From: Pampus argenteus
Lineage: Eukaryota > Chordata > Actinopteri > Scombriformes > Stromateidae
DNA: 64,000 bases
Reading direction: 5' to 3'
Assembly (NCBI GenBank): GCA_036937835.1
Contig: CM072879.1
Span: 4,750,001 to 4,814,000, forward strand
A program made the translations under genes and the position numbers. A model generated the notes under the pieces. That model saw nothing but the letters and a program-made list of their open reading frames with translations, searched no databases and was not told the DNA's origin. Shown piece by piece: positions 43,861 through 55,925 of the stretch; the first letter of the stretch is position 1; each line of letters opens with the position of its first letter.

Positions 43861-46800
43861 CTTCTGAATATTGGCTGGATTATTGTGGCAGGTCAACTTT
43901 CAGCGAGTCTTTCCCAGCTCAACTTGTCCAAGGTCAGGCCGTCGCTGTCACGGGACTGTCGTTGTATGTGAGGATTTTCGGATGCAGAAGCTGTCTCCTC
44001 CGCTGTGTGTGCCACACATGTTCCATACAGCTGATGCTTGCTCTTTCGGCAGCTCTCCACTGTCCCTGGTATTAATTGTGTCTGTCCACTTGAGGCGGCG
44101 ATGTCACACTAGTGTGTGCTCAGCAGCCCCCACCACAATGTCCAACTCAGGCAACACAGTCTGCAATTTCCTCAAGAGTTTGAGCAGCTCAACTTTTGAT
44201 GTTTTCTTCTTCAACGTCCTTTTTCGAAGTCCATGTCTACATTTGCTTTGGACAGAGGCGTCAAATGAAAACAAAAGTAAAAATATATACTCAAACCAAG
44301 ACCAGTCAAAAGTTGGGATACACCTTTCCATTCACTTGAATGAGTGTTGTTTTTGTGTAAATGTCCCTCCACATACAAGTTCTTCGTTTCCATTATTAAG
44401 AAATCCAGGCTCTATTAATATGTAAATATTGTTTCAGTCTAACTGGCAAAATGCAAGATGTCTCTTTCGCTGAAAAGGGGACATTAAGCTTTGTTACAGT
44501 CGGTTGCTACAAAGCTGGTAAAAATAAATAAATAAATCAATAAATAAATGAGCAATTTAAGTTTGACAATGAAGAAGTCATCAGATAGAGCTTTAATCTT
44601 GTGATGAAACATGAGCATTCACAACTTTTTTTTTGCCCTTAGCATTACTGAAAAGACTCATTTCATGATGAAGTTCTTGATTAGACAGCATCCTTTGTAC
44701 ATTATTACAGTAGAAAAGTATGCGATCTATAAACATTCCATCCTGTCTTGTCTCTTTCATAGAGCTGCACTTGATTAATGAAAGCAAACAAAGGCACAGA
44801 GAAACACGCTGAAGGTAACATGAACTCTCTTATTCTGGCTTTTATTTAATTTCTAAATTCTGAGTTAGGCATAGAGTATATGATATTTATATGGCAGAAT
44901 TAAACAAAAAAAAGTGTTTTTACATAAAATTCTGGTTTGTCATTCCAAATGAACATTCAAATATAAGCAGGTTCATCTGCACAGTTCTTTTTTAGCCAGG
45001 CTCATTCATCCTGATGACAGCAATGTCAGCTGGGCATTCGATCCACTGCTTTGGTCCAGAGTCCCAGAGTTTATCCTCATAACTATCTGATGGATTTCAC
45101 TTAGAGTCCCCCTCCACTCAATAATGTTTGTCGTCTTGTTTCTACAGTTGGATGTTTGAGCTTCACTCTGCAGAATGATGTATGGTAACAATTTAACACT
45201 AGAAGAATGTTGGATCTGCTGAAGTCTCTCTGTACTCAGTTGAAAATCACATTTTAAAGGGTGGGACTACAAGCATGATTTGTGTAATCACAACTATTTT
45301 CGAGCCAATCCTATCTTGAGTATTTTATTAACATCTTAAAGCATGTCATCTAGGGCCATCATTCATTTCAAATCAAAAATGTCATTTGTCCAATACTTTG
45401 GTTAATGACCAAGTAACTGTTAAATAAATGAAACTCCCACCAGCCTCAGATGTACATTGTATCAAGAGCTAATTAATTAAATTATTAAATGTTTGCATGT
45501 TAACATGCTAAGCCTTGAATGATGAAAAATAGTATGCCTCTGCCCAGTTACTGTACAATCCAACACACCTGCAGAACATCAACTCCACCCAAAACTCCTT
45601 GACGGCCAATATGAGTCTCATCTCTTACCTGTAAGAAGAAAGTGTTCGTCCTGGTTGTAGTTCAGCTATGAATCCCTGTGCGTCTGTTGACAGCACTGTC
45701 AACTGAAGAGTCAGTCACACTGGATAGTAGTGGAGGTTGTATTAGCAAATTGTCGCAGCAGATAGGAACGCGTTGTGTGCTGCCCTGCTTGAGTTCTCCT
45801 CTGGGGCTTCTCACTTGATGGTTTCAGTCTTCAATGCTTGAGTGGCAGCCCTATAAACATCAGTCATTTGGCATTGTCTTTGTGAGACTGTTGGCATGCT
45901 GACATTAGACTTTAGTTTAAAGTCCATACAGTCTCACAGCTGCTAACATCACTGTAGACTCTTTTTAATGCCACCTTATTAATTAACATATTTCAGTTGT
46001 GTAATACGGAAAGTTGAAAAGACATTCAGTATTACAAAACAAATTGACTTTGAACTATAAAAGAGGAGGCAAGCAGTCTGTTCTGTCCAATAATGATTAA
46101 AGTTCTCCATCTGAGGTAGGCAATATAAGTTATGTGACCAAAACATGAATTTTAAAGTATGTGATGAATAGGAGTTAAGTATGAGCATCTAGTTATAAAC
46201 ACATTATCATTATTGAATGGATGTAATTGCTAATACTAAACATTTGATCACATTCCCCACATTGTGTTATGCAGTATATTGAAAAACAAAATGCTGTGTC
46301 CAAGTAATAATAGCATCAGGACATTTGTTCTTGCAGCTCAAGCTTTAAAGTCCCAATCATCTTCTTTGCTTTTGTAGTTTGACTCATCAAACTTGGACTA
46401 CATTTCCCATCCAGTCACATGTCTTGAAAACTTTAGCAGCTCTTAGGGCAGTCTTGCTTCAGTTATTTTCTCTCGAATTATATTTAAGAGATGTATATTA
46501 GATGTATTGATTTTCCTCATCAACCTCATAAGACATATGTTAAACTCCTTGGTCAAGATCTTTCCTAGTTTGTGTATCATGTTTGAGGAAAAAAAAAAAA
46601 GAGCCTGACATATTGGACTTCTTTGGAAACTGAGATCCTGACCAGAATTTCAACAATGATTGTCCATGCAGCATGTGTTCGTATTGATGGACCCAGCGGT
46701 GGGTCGGGGAGGGTTAAGGGTATGAAATCAGACTCGCACACAACATTGAGAAACCTATAGCAAACACAAGTTTAATTTTGTACTTTGCAACCCAAGTCAC

Positions 46801-49800
46801 ACTGTCACTGCTCAGCAGGTGATGGCAGGTGCTCAGGTCTCATGCTTTATCTCGACATGTCACTACTTCCAAAGGTGACAAACCATCAGGGAATAGTCGG
46901 CATGCCATACGTGATACAGAGCGTTTGTGCTTTATGAGCAGGTTCCTGAAGACGCACAACTCTAACACCATTGCATACAGCAGACTTAAAGAGGGCATAC
47001 TGTATGTTTGATTTTATTACAGTGGATTGTTACTAAAATGGATTTTTAGGGCTTTAAGACTCTTTAAGGAATATATCTAAGAGTGACTGTTCATTCAGTA
47101 TCAGATTGCCCCAAAATGATATTCAGGAGTTGGAGCACAACAGTAGAGCCCGCTAGCTATGTCAAAGGTGGACAATTATGGAAGATAGAGTTATGCATTA
47201 AAAGGTGGGCTAAATTAAATGATATGTCTAGGAAATGAAATGTACCTTGATAATTAAGAGATGGTAAACGAGGATCACCCAAATTAAAATTTGTGCTGAT
47301 AAATGAACCTAAGTTAATCCATATACTTGTGTTGTTACAGGGACGTTGTCTCTCAGTGTACTGGGCGTAGATAGATGAAAGCATCTTAATTAAAAACCGC
47401 TAAAAGGCGTAAACATGCAAAGGGAGACTAAGTACAATGTATGTACCGATTAGTAATAGATGGAGATATCTATGGGCATTCTTCTCTGTGGGGTTATCAG
47501 GTCTGATGAAGAATAACAGTTCAAATGGAGACACAATAACAGTATTTATTGAGAATTGAGATGGTAACAGCAAAAGTTTGTCTAATGAAAAACTGTTCAC
47601 CATCAGAGCTACCTTGAGCTGGGTTGTGTGAGGCTGGATGAATGTTGGCCTAGAGGAGGCATTTAGCAGCAGTAGAGAATTTCCAAATGGGACATCCAGT
47701 CCAAAGGATGCGTCTTGATCCTTGTTGTGGAGTTGGCAACTTGATCTACGCTGGCATAATTTATAACTTGTGTGATGGAGATGGAGTAATGCCCCTGTAT
47801 GAGATCACAGGCTCTCCTCCAGTAATAGAAGAAAGGAGCTGGTTGAGGCTGATTCCACTGTGAACTTGAAAATTTGACGCCTCACCAGAGATCATTCTCA
47901 GATACAGGCGGTGAGAGATTCACAGAGGTTGTGCACAGGTTAAATGTAAGCTCAGCGACTGAAATAATATACTGTAGTGCGTGGTGCAACAAAGTAGAGG
48001 AACATCTAAGTCAGATGGATGATTCCCTGAAGAAGGTGATGGGGTTTTGCAAAAAAGAGACGGAAACGTTTTCTAATTCTTACTTTTCACTGTTCAGCCA
48101 AACGTGGCCGGTGGTGTGCGCTCTGCTAGTTATACTGTTTACAACTTCAGGTGTTGAATGATCCCACACATGACTTCACAATGGTCATTTTAGCCACACT
48201 TAAGAGAACTTTGACGGTGCAATCTCCATTGTGTCTATTTCAACATGAGGCTTGAAGTCATTACTGAAGGCAGTATTCTCCAAGCGGGACATCCGCTAGC
48301 AGCAGAATTGCTCCTTTTGTAATTGTGAAAATGGGCACTTCTGTGGCCCACAATGCTTTGTTATGACTGTGGAAATGTAACTAATATTGATTCATTCTCT
48401 GCCATTCAGTTTGGATTATTGAGGCCTTGACAAATGGCTACCATCCCACATGCTCTTTTATTCTCCGTGTGACTGCTTATACTTTACTGATAGGATTCTG
48501 AAAGCTACCACTGTAACACGTAACAGCTGTGTGATGTTATTATTATAGATAGAACTCTGTATGTGTGCATGTCCTTTTTTTCAATAGAAAATCTTGCTCG
48601 ACTCCAATTATTGATAAAGGAAGGAAGCTGAAATGCTGAAGGTGGATATAAAGCTAGCACTGCATGCTGGAAAAAAGAAAAAAAAAGTACTGCGAGGCTG
48701 GTAGTCCAAGAGCAAACACCCTCAGAATATGAGTGTGTGTTTGCATTTGTACGTGCTCATCTGCAGCATCCATGGGGAGTCTTTACTCATCTAATCACTG
48801 CGCTCCCCTGAGTCGGCACACTAATTAGGTCTAAAATATACATCATAGTTTCCCTCATCTCTTTAATTAAAAGTTGATGGTAGTTATTCAGCTATGAAGT
48901 GATATGACTTTTTCATGCTTGGAAAAGTGTCCAAAATGTGTGCCTTACGTGTCAGTGAAAGAACAAAATAAATCCCCAATTGTATTGAGAGATAGAACGC
49001 TCTATGCTTTATGTTCTCAGAAAATGTGCATCAATGCCTTTTTAACTGAATGTGTGAATAAAAAGGAATTGCTATTAAACCTAAAAATGATGAAATTGTT
49101 CACCGATGAAGAGATCTGCCAGGTAATTATTTCAGGCATTCCCAGCGGTGAGTACATTCAAGATGTGCATTCAAATAAACATCTGCAGCTCAGGATTCAG
49201 CTCAGTGTATTCATCATCCTCCTCCTAAGCGACTGGGGGCGCCAAACTGAAAATTCTAAAAAAGAATATTGACTTTATCAAATCAGCATTGACAGTAATT
49301 GCCCCTGTGGGGTTCCTCTATTATGTATCTCCCCAATGTCAAATAGATTATGAATTGTGATTATGTCAAATGCTATACAAAAATAATTTCCAGTTATTAG
49401 CATGTCAGCATCAGCCGCATCTGCTAAATGGCTGTTAGGAAAATATTTCCTGGAAATGTGAGTCAGTCTTACACTCACATGTAACAGATATATGTGCATC
49501 TACCTTTCAGATGTGAACAAGACTGTTATACCAAATTAAGTATGATAATAATTTGATGTTTATGTGACGCTAAAAAGTCCTTAGAATAACAGTTGCATTA
49601 TGTAAACGTATGAAAATGTTTTGGAAGTTAAGTGTTTCAGTTTAACATATTTGGCTTGGACTGTATCTATAATGGTGTAGTGGGTGACTGATGTAAGGTA
49701 ACAGGGTGAATATGGAGGTCCTGTAGAGGTTGCTGACAGCAGACATCTGGCCGCACCATATTGGGTCACTGTGAGTACACAAACATAAAGAGGGTCATGT

Positions 49801-50811
49801 TGATATGACAAACTCGGGTCACAGAGCAATATTGTCAACATTTGTCATGGCTGAACTAAACTAAGAACTTTCCATTTTTCAGTGTGAGGCTACCAACTCA
49901 GGCGACCTTCCATTTATTCACATTCTGGTCAGAGCTTTAAAAAATGGCCTGCAGCAGGTTTTATTTTATTTTTTATTTTTTTTCCCCTTCTGTACAATAT
50001 TTTACTTTTTGGGAAGCTGTGAGAAAAAAGACTACATCACAAACAAACACAGTTGTTGGCTCAGGCTGAGAGGTCACATAAACACAACCCAGGGTGCACC
50101 TGCAGTGACAGTAGCTCAGAGGGGTAAAGGAGGCTCTCACTGTGCTCGATATGCCCCAAATCTATCAGAGCCTCGTCTGTTTCACATTAACACCTCCGGA
50201 GACCCTCTCAGGTTCACACTCTGCAGCCTCAAACATTTGATCCAGTCATGATTGATGGGACAGAACTGCACAGGGTGACCAATCACTTTACTACTGCCCA
50301 CACAGAGCTCTAAACACAGCTGGATCCCAGGACAGAGATCAATTCATTAACCAACATTGTTTATCATGGCGGCAGTTCCAATCAACTTTAAATCACTTAG
50401 TGGTATTTGAAGTATTTGTCTTGTATAAATCTATGGAGCTTGTATGCAGGCAATTTTAAATCTCATTTTCTGTACACTATTAGTCTACAACTTTTAGCTA
50501 TTTATTGAGAGCATGTACTTCTAATCAATCAGTGACTTGTGCAGATGTTTGAAAGGCTGTTACAGAGGCGCATATCAACAAGCCATAAAATAATCTTTTC
50601 CACTGATTGCTTTCACGCAGCCACAGTTTTCTGTGATATGCCTTGAAGATATGATTTAAAAAAATATTCTGAACTGAATGCATCAATAAATCCTTCATGC
50701 ATACTCAATTGATGATATCCCAGGGACAACAGGGTGATCTTGCAGTAACCAAATAAAGAACAATGTTACTGTTTGATGGGAGTAATGTAGCCTCAATGAG
50801 GCAAATGTAGC
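43861..50811. other. Non-coding stretch
   Basis: No supported gene over 7 kb. An AAATAAAT run lies at 44522-44548. Frames at 44104-44331 (-) and 48904-49272 (+) are unexplained but lack splice or family evidence. A run of A at 46589-46600 and T-rich sequence at 49960-49985 are the only low-complexity tracts of note. Confidence 0.55.
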
Positions 50812-51039
50812 CACAATGGGGCACAAGCCAGTGTCTTATTGTGCTGGTCCCAAGCCTGGGTAAATAGAGGGTTGTGTCAGGAAGGGCATCTGACGTAAAA
50901 CTTTGGCCAAATCAGACGTGAAACAAATCTATGGCTTCCATACTGGATCAATCTAGGCCCAGGTTAATGACTGCCTTCAGTGCTGTTCACCTACAGGGTG
51001 CCGGTGGAAATTGGACAGTTGTTCGAAGGAAGAGAGAAG

Positions 51040-51640
51040 AGGAAAGCCAAGAGTCTAGAACTGAGAGTAGGGACTTTAAATGTTGGAACTATGACAGAAA
51101 AAGGTAGAGAGTTGGTTGACATAATGCAGAGGAGGAAGGTGGGTCCAGGAGACCAGGTGGAAAGGTAGCAAGGCAGCTTAGGAACCAAGTTGTTCAATTA
51201 TGGTGTAGGTAGTAAGATAAATGGAGTAAGAGTTATCTTGAAGGAGGAGTTTGTTAGAAATGTCCTGGAGGTAAAAAGTGTGTCGGATAGAGTGATCAGT
51301 CTGAAGCTAGAAATCGAAGGCGTGATGTTCAATGTTGTTAGTGGGTATGCTCCACAGGTAGGATGTGAGCTGGAGGAGAAGGAGAAGGAGAAATTCTGGT
51401 TGGACCTTAAAGTGATGCAGAGCATCCATAGAGGTGACAGACTTGTCATTGGTGCAGACTTCAATGGACATGATATGGAGATGATAAGGAGGTGATGGGC
51501 AGTTTTGGTGTCCAGGAGAGAACGCAGAAGGACACATCGTGGTTGACTTTACAAAAAGAAAAGGAAATGGCTGTAGTGAATACTTTCTTTCAGAAGAGGC
51601 AGGAACATAGGGTAACCTATAAGAGTGGAGGTTGGAGCAC
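51040..51640 (+). pseudogene. RTE endonuclease remnant
   Basis: One frame reads LRVGTLNVGTMTEKGRELVD. After a stop at 51166-51168 and a loss of the WKG segment it goes on with VILKEEFVRNVLEVKSVSD, VVSGYAPQVGCELEEKEK and VIGADFNGH. A shifted frame gives VTYKSGG. These are exonuclease-endonuclease-phosphatase fold motifs (APE type) of RTE elements. It is not functional. Confidence 0.82.
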
Positions 51641-51837
51641 ATAGGTATACTACATTTTGTGTAGATGGTGTAATCTGAAGGAGATCAGTGACTGAAAAGT
51701 AGTAGTAGGTGAGAATGTATCCAAACAGCATAGGATGGTGGTGGCGAAGAAGAGGGCAAAGGCAGAGCAGAGGACAGACGACTGGACTACTACAGCTAAT
51801 GTGATCAGGGAGACAGGTAGGAGTGGACTTGGTGTGA

Positions 51838-52370
51838 TTTTAAGTATTTAGATTCAACAGTCCAGAGCAAAGGAGAGTGTGGAAAAGAGGTGAAGGAGCG
51901 TGTGCAGGCAGGTTGGAACGGGTGGAGAAAAGTATCAGGTGTGATGGAAGAGTTTCAGCTAAAATGAAAGGAAAGGTGTACAAAACTGTGGCGAGACCAG
52001 CAATGTTGTTTGGTCTAGAGACAGTGCCACTGAAGAAAAGACATGAGGCAGAGTTGGAGGTAGCAGAGATGAAGATGCTGAGGTTCTCTTTGGGAGTGAC
52101 CAGGACAGATAGGTTCAGGAATGAGTACATCAGAGGGACACCACATGTTAGAGGTTTTGAAGATAAAGTCAGAGAGGCCAGACTGAGATGGTTCGGACAT
52201 GTCCAGAGGAGAGATAGTGAATATATTGGTAGAAGGATGCTGAGTTTTGAACTGCCAGGCAGGAGGTCTAGAGGAAGACCAAAGAGGAGATACAGTATAT
52301 GGATGTAGTGAAAGAGGACATGAAAGTAGTTGAGGATACAGAAGACGGGGTTAGATGGAGGCAACTGATT
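51838..52370 (+). pseudogene. RTE ORF2 C-terminal remnant
   Basis: VQAGWNGWRKVSGV is followed in a second frame (51877-52308) by KGKVYKTVARPAMLFGLETV, EVAEMKMLRFSLGVTR, REARLRWFGHVQRRDSEYIG and ELPGRRSRGRPKRRY. This is the region after the RT domain in RTE-type LINEs. The long minus-strand frame over the same DNA (51840-52592) is its antisense shadow. Confidence 0.85.
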
Positions 52371-52560
52371 CGCTGTGGCGACCCCTGGATGGGAAAAGCC
52401 AAAAGGAAAAGAAGTAGTTACTGTTAGATGGAAGTATTTTATGTATATGCATATAATGAAGTTGATGCAAGGAAAAACATACAGTAGATTAGAGGAGAAG
52501 AGAGTGACTTCTGCATACTGATTACACAGCACACATTTATTAAATAGACAATGTTTATTA

Positions 52561-52755
52561 TTCATTGAGTCGTGTTTCTGGCTCCTGGTCAATGTCCCAA
52601 TGTCCTATATTTACTCCGCTTTCTCTGTCGTTCTGACAACTCCTGAGCTAAATATCTGGTTCCTCAGCTGCTAAATGTTCCACTATGTTCGTTAACTCTT
52701 CGCCAACTTTGTCTGTCTACTGTTTAATGCAGCGCAATTCACATACAGTGGGTTT
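52561..52755 (+). repeat. Dispersed teleost repeat, copy 1 left half
   Basis: GAGTCGTGTTTCTGGCTCCT, CAACTCCTGAGCTAAATATC, GGTTCCTCAGCTGCTAAATG and TCTGTCTACTGTTTAATGC match the copy at 61945-62310 (CGACTCCTGAGGGAAATCTC, GGCTCTTTAGCTGCTAAATG). It is cut at a TA by the Tc1 element that follows. Confidence 0.8.
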
Positions 52756-53643
52756 ATACAGTGCATTCAGAAAGTTTTTAGCCCCTTACACGTCTTACAC
52801 ATTTTGTTATGTTGCAGCCTTAAAATCATTGGAGTTCACTTTTTCAATCACTACTCTCAATATACCACAATGACAAAGCAGAAACAGAATTTTATTTTAT
52901 TTTTTGCAAATTTACTAAAGAGGAGTAAAATATGTCACATTGACATAAGTATTCAGACCATTTGCTTTGACACTTGAAATTTTGCTCAGTTGCCTTCCAT
53001 TGCTTCTATAGCTTAATCGGAGACCACTTGTGGTAGATTCAATTGATTAGACATGATTTGGAAAGGCACACATCTGTCTATAAGGTCTCACAGCTGACAA
53101 TGCATATCAGAGCAAAAACCAAACCATAAGGTGGAGACAACTGCCTGCAGAGTTGAGGGACAATGAAAGACACATGAAAGCCTGCTTGGAGTTTGCAAAA
53201 AAGCACCTCAAAGACTCAGACTGTGAGGCTCAGGGACAACTCTGTCAATGTCCCTGAGTGGCCCAGCCAGAGCCCTGACTTGAACCCAATCAAACATCTC
53301 TGGGGAGGCCTGAAAGTGGCTCCACCGATGGTCCCCATCTAAACTAACAGAGCCCGAGAGGATCTGCAGAGAAGAATCGCAGAAAATCCCCAAATCCAGA
53401 TGTGCAAAGCTTGTAGCGTCAAACATCAAGGCTGTAATCACTGACAAAGGTGCTTCAGTTAAGTACTGATCAAAGGTTCTCAGGACTTATGTTTTTTTCT
53501 CTTTTAATAAATATACCTGAACTTTCTAAAAATTCAGTTTTTGCTTTGTCTTAATGGGGTATTGAGAGTAGACTGAGTGAATTTAAATTATTTTAGACAA
53601 AAATGTTTTTTTCACAGTCTGAATGCTTTATGAATGTATTGTA
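52756..53643 (+). mobile_element. Tc1-like element, about 890 bp, transposase mostly deleted
   Basis: The left end TACAGTGCATTCAGAAAG is mirrored at the right end by CTTTATGAATGTATTGTA. Left-end sequence CATTTTGTTATGTTGCAGCC is typical of a fish Tc1 family. Inside is a piece of transposase: HMKACLEFAKKHLKDSD, then WPSQSPDLNPIKHLWGGLK, which is the conserved DLNPIE block with Glu changed to Lys. The front half of the transposase is missing. Confidence 0.88.
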
Positions 53644-53883
53644 AGAGCCTTTTTGCTGAAAACCGCTGCCTTCTGCAACTGGAAACGAGGCTGAATGGTG
53701 AATCAAAACAGTAAAATTGCAGGTTGTAAAATCTAAACGGTGAGCTGCAAGACATTAAAAGGCTTTTTAGAGCTGTGTTGTGTGATAATTCTTTGTGGGT
53801 TTGTCGCTACGAGCGACACCTTTCACATTACACAGTCATTTCATCTATTGTTAACACAAAAATATAGTTTAGGGCAGCTTTAC
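53644..53883 (+). repeat. Dispersed teleost repeat, copy 1 right half
   Basis: After the Tc1 end the host repeat resumes: GCTGAATGGTGAATCAAAAC, GGTGAGCTGCAAGACATTAA, TTTTAGAGCTGTGTTGTGTG and CGACACCTTTCACATTACAC. Together with the left half this makes one repeat copy split by the transposon. Confidence 0.7.
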
Positions 53884-55450
53884 AAATGGTTTCTAAGCCC
53901 AAAACAACATAAATTTAACTTATGTAATGACAAACTTGGGTAGTCTTTCAACCCGCTGTGGAGGATACACATCTCAAGCAAAGTTAGGATATAATGGAAA
54001 CTATAAAGCACAAAAAATGGGACTATAATATGATTGGGACCATACAAAACAACAGTGTCAACACGGACCTCTCGAATAAAGGTAAAAATTGTAGTTTTGA
54101 TTTGTTTCGAGATGTTCATTAGATGAGTGTTGTTTACCCTATCAATGTTAGACTGGGAGTCGGAGTGCAGGTCTTTTCATAATAATTCTGACATCAGTCA
54201 ATCAAGAGGTAAACCCCTTACACAAAAAAAGCCCCCAAATGTATACAAATTGTTCTTAACCATGGCCTCCTAGAAGGCTGAAAGATGATTTTAGTAGGAG
54301 CTGTGAAATCAGTTATGGGAAAGTAAGAGACAGACATCTTAAATAGAAATATATTATCACGACTGTGAGAAAAACTTAATAGTTTCCTGCCTCTAGGCCT
54401 CCCCTGATAATTAACTGAATGAAACAATCTATAAAGGGAAAATCTTCCTTTGATTGAACTTGCCCATTATGCACGCCTCGATGGTGGACTGTGAGAAGGC
54501 ATTGCTTCATTTAAAGGGTTCACAAGCCATTTTGAGCCAGTCTGAGTAGCACTGCCTTATGCCACCGTAATAAAAGCCCCATCTTCCAGGCTTTTTGTGA
54601 TGTCTCACCTTGTCTCGTATGTTTTAAGACGCAGGAGTAGGTGTCAGCTGTGACTTAAAGACACTGATTTGAGGGTGGCAACGCTGTAATCAGTTGGAAA
54701 GCAACAGACCATTTTGTTTTTTAGTCTATCAGAGAAGTCTATCCAATGTTATTACTGTCAGTGAAAAAGTGTCAGTAATAGTCGAACTTGGATAGATGGA
54801 TAGATATACTTTATTATCTAGTTAGTTAGATGATGTTTATGAGAAAGCTTAATGAGAGAATATGTATCCAGTGGAGTCACGTCCCTCGAGGGTCATCCAG
54901 AAAATGAAGCTCGTTTGTGATTGCATTATAATCCTTCTTGGCTCTATTATTTTTCCTGCCGCTTTTGGATCCAAAGGATTTAGGTGTCAATTTACCACAT
55001 TATTATATCTTCATATAAACCTAGTAATGTTCATTGATATTCACTGTGGCCATTATATATAAAGTTATAACTTAAATCAGTACAACATACTTATTTTTTC
55101 ATTCATACTCATCTGTATTTCGATCCTTGTAATATTACAATTACACCTTTTTGTGCAGTTGTTTCATTGTGATTGTCTATTAATTACATATACTTACTGG
55201 ATCGACACAAATGATTTATGACGTCAGTCAAGCAAAGATTTTCAAGCAAAGATGCAAAAACATTCTCTGAAAGCTCAACAATCTGGTGGTGAGTGTGGAA
55301 ATATCTGCATGCAATAACTGATTCATGCTCCATTATCGGATATTGTTTTTGTCAGATTGATATCTACAGGGATCTACACGTTTGTGTTGGTACTTTAACT
55401 TTACATTCATGGCTTTGTGTGCTATTCTTTGACATTGTTCCACTACTAAT
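53884..55450. other. Non-coding sequence
   Basis: Nothing coding recognised. At 54790-54840 GATGGATAGATATACTTTAT resembles the gata-rich tail of a fish retroelement. It is otherwise AT-rich and unique-looking. Confidence 0.55.
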
Positions 55451-55459
55451 TATAATTAA

Positions 55460-55925
55460 TGATCTAATCTAATTATAATAGCCCAATCACAATTAAAATG
55501 CCCCATGTAACCACCTCAATTGGAACTTTCGATTGGTCTGAGAGGGGTGGTGTAAATCTTTGATAATCCATAGGAAAATATTAGTACCTAATAACCATGT
55601 AAACGCTTAATCCGTTTGTTTCTCTCTGGGATTCTGGGAGGGGACACAAACATGGTGGTAGCAAAACAAACTGGTCTGTGGCTGTTACAACGTTTTTAGT
55701 TGGAGACCGTAAAAGATTTAAGGATTAGGTCCATCTTGACAATTGTATTAACGGGCAGAACCACTTCTTCTTCGTTACGTTTCTGGCAGATAAGATTCTT
55801 CACAGCGGGCAAGTCTAGAAGGTTATACTGTGATTAAATGCTTTAGTGCACGTAAACGCACATCTTATCGGATGACTTCGTTTAGGGTCCATGTAAGATA
55901 TGTGAGCATATTTTGTGCCACAGTT
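55460..55925 (+). repeat. Dispersed repeat with recurring CATGTAAACGC
   Basis: CCCCATGTAACCACCTCAAT, GGAACTTTCGATTGGTCTGA and CATGTAAACGCTTAATCCG resemble a common fish repeat. CATGTAA/CACGTAAACGC-type words recur at 55504, 55596, 55849 and 55890. No protein is encoded. The borders are approximate. Confidence 0.45.

Larger units (their letters stand above)
50812..52420 (+). mobile_element. RTE-type LINE, internally deleted
   Basis: The element opens with GGGGCACAAGCCAGTGTCTT and GTGTCAGGAAGGGCATCTGA, known from fish RTE-like repeats, and closes with CGCTGTGGCGACCCCTGGAT plus AAGCCAAAAGGAAAAGAAG. Between them lie endonuclease pieces (51040-51640) and the ORF2 C-terminus (51838-52370). The reverse transcriptase core is missing at a junction near 51838, so a full-length element of over 3 kb is reduced to 1.6 kb. 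Confidence 0.85.

Noticed and set aside
43871..44425. 184-codon plus-strand frame
   Set aside because: No domain or composition of a real protein, no splice context, and it lies next to the LINE 5' end; treated as chance.
47874..48161. 95-codon frame ending in a hydrophobic segment (VVCALLVILFTTSG)
   Set aside because: Single isolated frame with no signal peptide, family match or splice context; the hydrophobic end is not enough.
51840..52592. 250-codon minus-strand frame, the longest in the window
   Set aside because: It is antisense to the RTE ORF2 C-terminus, whose plus-strand reading has clear family motifs.
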